A DNA stretch of 64,000 bases from assembly GCF_948472415.1 (NCBI RefSeq), contig NZ_OX419519.1:3658001-3722000 (forward strand). Reading direction: 5' to 3'. Each line of letters opens with the position of its first letter. Positions within the stretch are counted from its first letter, which is position 1. The position numbers were made by a program, and so were the translations under genes. Under the pieces are notes generated by a model, which had not been told where the DNA came from, searched no databases, and saw only the letters and a list, made by a program, of their open reading frames with translations. This DNA comes from Kitasatospora fiedleri. GTDB taxonomy: Bacteria; Actinomycetota; Actinomycetes; Streptomycetales; Streptomycetaceae. This document shows positions 58,481 to 64,000 of the stretch, one piece after another.

Positions 58481-59032
58481 TCAGTGGTAGGCGTGGACCA
58501 CCGCGTGGCCCCGGCCGCGGCCGATCAGCCAGCGGTTGACCGGGACGGTGACCAGGAAGGCCAGCACCAGGGAGCCGGCCAGCGACGCCCAGAACAGCGC
58601 CTGGCCGAGACCCGCGTCCATCGCCCCGGGAACGGTCACCATGACGCCGTTGTCGATCAGCTCCATGACGATGATCGACACGGTGTCGGCGGCCAGCGCG
58701 ACCTTCAGCGCGGCCCGGAAGGGCAGACCGGCCCTCCGCACGCCCCGCATGGTCAACGCGTAGCCGAACACGAAGGCGAGCGCGGTCGACAGCACCACGG
58801 TCGCGCCGTTGTGCAGGCCGAGGCCGACGCCGATCACCTGGCCGAGCACCTCGCCGATGGCGCAGCCGGTGAGGCAGTGCAGGGTCGCCTGCGCGGCGGT
58901 GCGCCAGCCGCTGCCGCCGCCACCGCCGTGCCCGGGGTGCGCGCCGTGCCCGGGGTGCGCGCCGTGCCCGGGGTGCCCGGGGTGCGTGTGCGGGGCGTGC
59001 TGCGCGTGCCCCTGGTGCGTGCTGTGCTCCAT
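58481..59032 (-). CDS. DUF4396 membrane protein with His-rich N-terminus
   Basis: A 183-residue protein: residues 1-38 hold a His-rich repeat (HSTHQGHAQHAPHTHPGHPG, GHGAHPGHGG) and residues 45-180 contain five membrane helices of the DUF4396 type. His repeats often bind copper or nickel. The ATG at 59032 is the start. A CsoR-type operator lies 52-68 bp upstream, which points to copper-induced expression. It may help copper export or buffering; the function is not proved. Confidence 0.88.
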   Translation of the reverse strand: MEHSTHQGHAQHAPHTHPGHPGHGAHPGHGAHPGHGGGGGSGWRTAAQATLHCLTGCAIGEVLGQVIGVGLGLHNGATVVLSTALAFVFGYALTMRGVRRAGLPFRAALKVALAADTVSIIVMELIDNGVMVTVPGAMDAGLGQALFWASLAGSLVLAFLVTVPVNRWLIGRGRGHAVVHAYH

Positions 59033-59083
59033 GACGGCCCTCCTGCTCCGAACCGGTGGGTTCCTCCGATCGCAAGGAACGTC

Positions 59084-59100
59084 ATACCCCCAGGGGGTAT
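59084..59100. promoter_or_regulatory. CsoR-type copper operator
   Basis: ATACCCCCAGGGGGTAT (59084-59100) is a perfect palindrome around one central base. The TACCCC...GGGGTA core is the known CsoR operator type in actinomycetes. It sits upstream of the His-rich DUF4396 gene (leftward). No csoR or copZA gene is in the window, so CsoR must act in trans. Confidence 0.8.
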
Positions 59101-59174
59101 TCCCCACCGGCCTCCGGAGCATTCCGCGGAGGGCCGTCCGGATGGTCCCGCGGCAGTGCGGCGTCGGTCCGGCG

Positions 59175-60845
59175 TCAGCCCTTGTCGGCCTTGCCGAGCA
59201 CCGTCACGTCGAGGCGCTCCGCCGCGTAGTCCGCCCGGATCACCTTCTTGTCGAACTTGCCGACCGAGGTCTTCGGCACCGACTCGATCAGCGACCAGCG
59301 CTCCGGCAGCTGCCAGGAGGCGACCCGTTCGGCCAGGAAGGCCCGCAGCTCGGGCAGACCGGCCGTGGCGCCGGGCCGCAGCACCACGGTGGCCAGCGGG
59401 CGCTCGCCCCACTTCTCGTCCGGGACGGCCACCACCGCGGCCTCGGCGACCTCGGGGTGCGCCATCAGGTGGTTCTCCAGCGCGACCGAACTGATCCACT
59501 CGCCACCGGACTTGATCACGTCCTTGGCCCGGTCGGTGAGGGTCAGGTAGCCGTCGGCGGTGATGGTGCCGACGTCGCCGGTGCGCAGCCAGCCGTCCGG
59601 GCTGAACTTGTCCTCGGGGGACTCGGCCTCGTGGCCCGCACCGCCGAAGTACGCGGCGGCGATCCACGGCCCGCGCACCTCCAGTTCGCCCTCGGCGGCG
59701 CCGTCGTGCGGCACCGGCTCGCCGCCGGGGCCGATCAGCCGGGCCTGCACGGAGGCCGGGAAGACGCCCTGGGTGACCCGGTACGCCCACTCGTCCTCGC
59801 CGGTGACGCCGGCCGGCGGGTGCGCGACGGTGCCCAGCGGGGAGGTCTCGGTCATGCCCCAGGCGTGGATCACCCGGATGCCGTGCCGCTCCTGGAAGGC
59901 CCGCATCAGCGCGGGCGGACAGGCCGAGCCGCCGATGACGACGGTCTCCAGGGTGGAGGTGTCGTAGTCGCCGGCGTCCAGCTCGTCCAGCAGACCGGTC
60001 CAGATGGTCGGGACGGCCGCGCCGAAGGTCGGCTTGACCCGGTCGATCATCTCGGCGAGCGGCTTGGGCTGCAGGAAGCGGTCCGGCATCAGCAGGCTCG
60101 AACCGGTCATGAACGCCGCGTGCGGGATGCCCCAGGCGTTGACGTGGAACATCGGCACGACCGGCAGCACGGTGTCGCGGGCGGTCAGGCCGAAGCTGGA
60201 GGCGGCGATGATCTGCATCGAGTGCAGGTAGATCGAGCGGTGGCTGTAGACCACGCCCTTGGGGTCGCCGGTGGTGCCGGAGGTGTAGCAGAGCGCGGCG
60301 GCCTGCTTCTCGTCGATGTCGGTCTGCCACGGGTAGTCGGTCGGCCGGCCGGCGATCAGCGCCTCGTACTCGTGCACCGTCCCGTCGAACCCGGCCAGCA
60401 GCGCCGGGTCGTACGCCCCGGACACCACGATGTGCTCGACCGTCCCGGCCAGCTGCGGCAGCACGGCGGCCAGCAGCGGGAGCACCGTGCCGTTGACGAT
60501 GATCACCCGGTCCGCGGCGTGCTTGACGATGTAGACCAGCTGGTGCGCGGGCAGCCGCAGGTTCAGGGTGTGCAGCACCGCGCCCATGGACGGTATGGCC
60601 AGGTACGCCTCCTGGTGCTCGGTGTTGTTCCACATCAGCGTCGCCACGACGCTCCCGTCCGTCACCCCGAGCTCGTCGCGGAGGGCGTGGGCGAGCTGTC
60701 CGGCCCGGGCACCGATCTCGGCGAAGGTCCGCACCACCGGGCCGTCCTCGGTCCAGGTGGTGACGGTCGACCGGCCGTGGATGGTGGAGCCGTGCTGCAG
60801 AATCCGGGCAACCGTGAGCGGAACGTCCTGCATCGTGCTGTACAC
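59175..60845 (-). CDS. long-chain fatty-acid-CoA ligase (ANL superfamily)
   Basis: A 556-residue enzyme with the AMP-binding signature LCYTSGTTGDPKGVVYSHRS, the A5 motif HAWGMTETSPLG, WLRTGDVGTITADGYLTLTDRAKD, and the C-terminal catalytic Lys in KTSVGKFDKKVIRADY. It activates fatty acids as adenylates and thioesters. GTG 60845 follows AAGGAGG; an in-frame ATG is four codons on. A perfect inverted repeat lies just upstream, a likely regulator site. Confidence 0.95.
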   Translation of the reverse strand: MYSTMQDVPLTVARILQHGSTIHGRSTVTTWTEDGPVVRTFAEIGARAGQLAHALRDELGVTDGSVVATLMWNNTEHQEAYLAIPSMGAVLHTLNLRLPAHQLVYIVKHAADRVIIVNGTVLPLLAAVLPQLAGTVEHIVVSGAYDPALLAGFDGTVHEYEALIAGRPTDYPWQTDIDEKQAAALCYTSGTTGDPKGVVYSHRSIYLHSMQIIAASSFGLTARDTVLPVVPMFHVNAWGIPHAAFMTGSSLLMPDRFLQPKPLAEMIDRVKPTFGAAVPTIWTGLLDELDAGDYDTSTLETVVIGGSACPPALMRAFQERHGIRVIHAWGMTETSPLGTVAHPPAGVTGEDEWAYRVTQGVFPASVQARLIGPGGEPVPHDGAAEGELEVRGPWIAAAYFGGAGHEAESPEDKFSPDGWLRTGDVGTITADGYLTLTDRAKDVIKSGGEWISSVALENHLMAHPEVAEAAVVAVPDEKWGERPLATVVLRPGATAGLPELRAFLAERVASWQLPERWSLIESVPKTSVGKFDKKVIRADYAAERLDVTVLGKADKG

Positions 60846-60872
60846 GCGGGTCCTCCTTGACCGGCCGGCACG

Positions 60873-60892
60873 TTGCTACCCGCAGGTAGCAA
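60873..60892. promoter_or_regulatory. inverted repeat TTGCTACC-CGCA-GGTAGCAA upstream of the CoA ligase
   Basis: Perfect 8-bp arms (60873-60880 and 60885-60892) around CGCA, 28 bp before the GTG. This is a likely operator of a TetR-type fatty-acid regulator encoded elsewhere; assignment is inference. Confidence 0.55.
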
Positions 60893-61071
60893 GCGATTTC
60901 TCCGATTCTTTCCCCGGTACGCCCCCGCTGTCAGTAGTCGCAACCGAGATGAGACCGACCCCGCAGGTCGCGGGGCGTGCGGGGCGGGTGGCCGTGCGTG
61001 CTTCCGGCTGCTTCCGGCTACTTCCGGCCGCCCCTTGCCACCCCCGGCTCCTCAGCGCTGCCCAGCGCTGC

Positions 61072-62148
61072 TCAGCGGGCGACCGGGGCGTCCACCTGGT
61101 TGCGGTCGATGGCCAGTGCGACGCCGCCGTAGCTCTCCTGGGCGTTGCCGTGGTGCTGGTGAATCCGGGAGTGGCCGACCCACAGGTCGTCGCCGAGTCG
61201 GCCCGCGCCGTCGGTGGTGGTGGCCCGGTCGTCCCAGTTGGCGTACCAGACCGCGTCCGGCAGCGGGCCGCTGCCGGCCCGGGCGGCGGCGGCCAGGTCG
61301 GCCACCCCCGAGTTGGTGGAGGAGTAGAAGCCGGAGCGGAAGCCCGCCCGGTGCAGCGCCTGCGTCCAGGCGACGGTGAAGTCCATCACCGCCTGGCTGC
61401 ACGCCGGGTTGCCGCTCGGGTACGCCTCGATGTCCAGGTAGATAGGCGTACCGGTGCGCAGCCCGAGGTTCTTCACCGCGCGCACCGCCTCGGCCGCCTC
61501 CTCCTTGCCCTGCTGGACCGCCTTCGCCGGGTCGATCCGCTGCGCCTTGTTGCTCGGCGCCATGCACGGGGCCTGCCGTCCGACGTGGGTGGGGATCAGC
61601 TGCCAGCCCATCTCGCGGACCTCGCTCACCCAGGCCGCCGTCAGCCGGGACTGGCCGCAGGCCCGCTGCCGTCCGCTGGTGTAGATCCCGACCGCGCCGT
61701 ACGGGGAGGTGCCCCACCAGGCGCGCATGGTCTCCACCGGCGGCGCGGAGCAGGCGTCGAACCCGGCGCCGGTGAACACCTCGGCGGGCAGCGGTTCCCG
61801 GCGCGCGCCCAACGGATCGGCCAGCAGCGTCCGGCGCAACCGGACGGGCGGTGCCGCGGAGGCGGTCCGGGCCTCGGTCCGCGCCTCGGTCCGGGCCTCG
61901 GTCAGCGCGGCGGCCTGGTGCGCCACCGCGGGCAGTTGCCGGGTCGGCGGTTGCTGGGCGGCGAGTTCGGGGGCGAGCGGCTGGGGCTGCCGGGGTGCGG
62001 AGACTGAGGTGGAGGTGGAGGCGGGGGTGGGAGCGGGGGCGATGGCGGCGGTCGGGCCGGTCGTCGGCATTCCGACGGCCCCCTGGTCGGTGGCGAGCAG
62101 CAGGACGAGTGACGCGGCCGTCAGGGCCGCGGGGCCGAGGTAGCGCAC
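61072..62148 (-). CDS. secreted DUF1906 glycoside-hydrolase-like protein
   Basis: The 358-residue protein has a signal peptide (about 4-25), an Ala/Pro/Thr-rich spacer with an EARTEARTEART repeat (about 84-95), and a DUF1906 TIM-barrel domain from about residue 125. In that domain are GAGFDACSAPPVETMRAWWG, AVGIYTSGR, YLDIEAYPSG, RSGFYSSTNSG and a VWYANWDD. DUF1906 proteins (Rv2525c type) are exported and linked with wall or capsule biology. ATG 62148. Confidence 0.88.
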   Translation of the reverse strand: MRYLGPAALTAASLVLLLATDQGAVGMPTTGPTAAIAPAPTPASTSTSVSAPRQPQPLAPELAAQQPPTRQLPAVAHQAAALTEARTEARTEARTASAAPPVRLRRTLLADPLGARREPLPAEVFTGAGFDACSAPPVETMRAWWGTSPYGAVGIYTSGRQRACGQSRLTAAWVSEVREMGWQLIPTHVGRQAPCMAPSNKAQRIDPAKAVQQGKEEAAEAVRAVKNLGLRTGTPIYLDIEAYPSGNPACSQAVMDFTVAWTQALHRAGFRSGFYSSTNSGVADLAAAARAGSGPLPDAVWYANWDDRATTTDGAGRLGDDLWVGHSRIHQHHGNAQESYGGVALAIDRNQVDAPVAR

Positions 62149-62252
62149 CCTCCAGAACTACTGACGGGCCGTCAGCCTGCCCGGCAGGACACGCCGTCGC
62201 CGTCGCCCGGTCACCCGGGTGGCTCTGTGGCGACACTCATCGGTAACCGTCT

Positions 62253-62281
62253 TTGACCATTTCCACTCCTTACGCCAGACT
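62253..62281 (+). promoter_or_regulatory. promoter for a leaderless transcript of the EamA transporter
   Basis: TTGACC (62253-62258) and CAGACT (62276-62281) lie 17 bases apart. A start point 7-8 bases after the -10 falls on the A of ATG 62289, and no ribosome site is present, so translation is probably leaderless. Confidence 0.62.
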
Positions 62282-62288
62282 CGATCAC

Positions 62289-63314
62289 ATGCCAGGCACG
62301 TCCCTCACCGTTGAAAGCACAAGCGAGCTCCCAGGTGTCGCCTCCGTTTCGAAGGTCGACTCCGGTTCCGGCCGGGCACGGGCGGGCGGCCTGCGTCGCC
62401 CCGGCGTACGACGACCGGACGTGCGACGGGTGCACGGTGTCCGGCAGCGGCTGGGGCGCGTCCCGGCTCCGGTGCTCTGCCTGGTGTCGATGCTGGCGGT
62501 GCAGCTCGGGGTGGCGGCGTCCAAGCCGCTGTTCGGGGTGCTGGGGGTGGCGGGTGCGACCTTCCTGCGGATCTCCTTCGCCGCCGTCGTGCTGCTCGCC
62601 GTCACCCGGCCCCGGCTGCGCGGCCGCAGCCGGCGGGACCTGGCGATGGCCGGACTGCTCGGTGTCGCCTCCGCCGGGATGACCCTGCTGTTCGCGGGCG
62701 CCGTCGACCGGCTGCCGATGGGCACCGCGGCCACCATCGAGTTCCTCGGCCCGCTGGCCGTCGCCCTGGTCTTCGCCCGCCGCGCCGGGCACGTGCTGTG
62801 GGCGGCGCTGGCCGCCGCCGGGGTCGCCCTGCTCACCCTGCTGGGCGGCGAGGGCGGCTCCGGCCCGGGCGGCCTGGACCCGGTCGGCCTGGCCTGCGCG
62901 TTCGGCGCGGCCGCCTGCTACGCGGGCTACATCCTGTTCACCGACAAGGTCGGCGCGGCCTTCAAGGGCTTCGAGGGCCTGGCGGTGTCGTTCACCATCG
63001 GCACCGTCGTGCTGGCCCCGTTCGGCGCCGCCGAGGCGGTGCGCGGCCTGTCCGGTTCCGACTCCCCCGGTCTGCTGCTGCTCGCCGTCGCGGGGGTCGC
63101 GCTGCTCTTCCCGGTGCTGCCGTACGCGCTGGAGATGACCGCGCTGCGCCGGATGTCGCAGCGAGTGTTCAGCGTGATCGTCAGCCTCGACCCGGCGGTC
63201 AGCGCCCTGGTCGGCCTACTGGTGCTCGGCCAGGTGCTGGGGCTGCCGCAGGTGCTGGGCATCTGCTGCGTGGTGGCCGCGAGCGTGGGGGCGACGCTGA
63301 CCGCGCGCCGCTGA
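62289..63314 (+). CDS. EamA/DMT-superfamily transporter (RhtA-like)
   Basis: A 341-residue protein: Arg/Gly-rich N-terminus (about 1-60), then ten membrane helices with two EamA repeats (SMLAVQLGVAASKPLFGVLGV then LRISFAAVVLLAVTRPRL; LACAFGAAACYAGYILFTDKVG then LRRMSQRVFSVIVSLDPAVSALVGLLVLGQ). The family exports threonine/homoserine and other small metabolites. ATG 62289 is supported by the promoter spacing. Confidence 0.92.
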   Translation: MPGTSLTVESTSELPGVASVSKVDSGSGRARAGGLRRPGVRRPDVRRVHGVRQRLGRVPAPVLCLVSMLAVQLGVAASKPLFGVLGVAGATFLRISFAAVVLLAVTRPRLRGRSRRDLAMAGLLGVASAGMTLLFAGAVDRLPMGTAATIEFLGPLAVALVFARRAGHVLWAALAAAGVALLTLLGGEGGSGPGGLDPVGLACAFGAAACYAGYILFTDKVGAAFKGFEGLAVSFTIGTVVLAPFGAAEAVRGLSGSDSPGLLLLAVAGVALLFPVLPYALEMTALRRMSQRVFSVIVSLDPAVSALVGLLVLGQVLGLPQVLGICCVVAASVGATLTARR

Positions 63315-63565
63315 GCCGCGCTGGGCCGCCGGGTGGCACTGGACCGCTGAGCCGCCGGGCGGCACGGCCCCGGCCGGACCGGGCCGGGACGCGCCTCGGG
63401 GGCGCGGCAGGCGCCGTGTGGCGGTGCCGCGCCCCCGAGGGGTTGCGATCGTCGTCCGTTGTACGCCCCGAGGCGGTGACCCTTTCCACTCCCGGGTGCT
63501 CCGGCGGTCCGTGCTCCGTCCGGTCCGGCGCCCCCGCCGGTCCGTGCGCACCTCCCGCCGGGAGG

Positions 63566-63898
63566 TCAGTACGAGTAGACGGGCGCGAAGACGAAGTTGA
63601 AGTTCTTGTTGGACTGGTCGGCGTAGACGACCCCGGTGTTCCCCTTCACCCCGAGGGTGTTGTTCTGGTTCGACGCACCGGCACCGGTCGCCGTCTGCTG
63701 GGTGGAGTTGTAGTTGCCGTCGACCGGTCCGAAGATGTTGCCGCTGCCGAAGTCCGAGACCACGCCGCTGTTCGAGCCGTGGCCGGCAGCCGCACCGTTG
63801 TCGGCCGCCGCGGCACCCGCCCCGGCCAGCAGCAGACCTGCTGCGAGCGGGACGGACGCGACCAGCGCGGCCAGGCGTGTGGTGCGGAAGCGCGCCAT
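63566..63898 (-). CDS. small secreted Asn/Gly/Ser-rich protein
   Basis: A 110-residue protein with signal peptide (about 8-32, cleaved near GAGAAAA) and a 78-residue mature part rich in Asn, Gly, Ser, Tyr and Phe (SNSGVVSDFGSGNIFGPVDG, SNQNNTLGVKGNTGVVYAD, ending NFNFVFAPVYSY). It lacks cysteine and the chaplin motif. Such composition suggests a surface or amyloid-prone protein as in rodlins/chaplins, but no family match. ATG 63898 has a GGAGGG upstream. Confidence 0.75.
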   Translation of the reverse strand: MARFRTTRLAALVASVPLAAGLLLAGAGAAAADNGAAAGHGSNSGVVSDFGSGNIFGPVDGNYNSTQQTATGAGASNQNNTLGVKGNTGVVYADQSNKNFNFVFAPVYSY

Positions 63899-64000
63899 GG
63901 GATTCCCTCCGTTGGTTCTTGCGGGTTATTGCGAGCTGGAAAAAGGTGTTCCGGAGTTCGCGGCCAGACGAGGCTCCGGGGGCTGCGACGCCGAGGGACA

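Overview
The window is about 73% G+C with strong third-position G/C bias, many GTG starts, ATGA/GTGA gene overlaps and families typical of Streptomycetaceae (a SigF-type sigma pair near upp and tadA, LytR_C, DUF4396, ECF41). It is most likely chromosomal DNA of a Streptomyces or Kitasatospora. I count 66 protein genes and 4 tRNA genes. I see no rRNA, no CRISPR array and no complete insertion sequence.

Layout. 1-9.5 kb: the end of a secreted-type protein, a membrane metallophosphoesterase, a LysR regulator, a secreted lamin-tail/phytase-like protein, and a MarR-type regulator divergent from a DUF4097 protein plus a DrrAB-type ABC exporter. 10-20.9 kb: a SigE-family sigma factor with its membrane partner, a serine hydrolase, GAPDH, a GlxA-type AraC regulator, an ECF41 sigma factor followed by an oxidoreductase, DinB, WYL and MerR regulators, and a TetR/quinone-oxidoreductase divergon. 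20.9-25.7 kb: an accessory island. Six leftward genes that all overlap encode a class III nucleotide-cyclase-like protein, a small unknown protein, a sigma-like protein, an excisionase-like HTH protein, a nucleoside-deoxyribosyltransferase-like protein and a helical protein. The group is divergent from a Crp/Fnr-type cyclic-nucleotide-binding regulator, with a CRP-type palindrome between them. A DUF3307-like membrane protein of the kind carried by actinomycete mobile elements lies next to it.

25.9-43 kb: amidase, lipoprotein, SixA phosphatase, zinc-binding FBP-type proteins, an alpha/beta hydrolase divergent from a TIM-barrel protein, then a conserved Streptomyces block (LytR_C protein, upp, tadA-associated gene, tadA, tRNA-Ser(CGA), Dabb protein, two SigF-type sigma factors, tyrosine phosphatase). 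A 162-bp MITE-like hairpin abuts the stop codon of a 54-codon membrane protein gene. 43-64 kb: NlpC/P60 endopeptidase coupled to an SPFH protein, a very large Ser/Pro-rich Ig-like surface protein, a globin plus flavohaemoglobin pair, three tRNA genes (Arg-ACG twice, Ser-GCT), a 1119-residue PAS/pseudokinase/pseudoreceiver protein, a two-component system with a divergent PepSY protein, a His-rich DUF4396 membrane protein behind a CsoR-type copper operator, an acyl-CoA ligase, a DUF1906 secreted protein, an EamA transporter with a probable leaderless mRNA, and a small Asn/Gly-rich secreted protein.

The part most likely to be a little-described system is the 20.9-25.2 kb cyclase/Crp/NDT-like operon. 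Its gene order, overlaps, conserved cyclase metal ligands and CRP-type operator all suggest cyclic-nucleotide-controlled signalling or conflict, but no activity can be proved from sequence.
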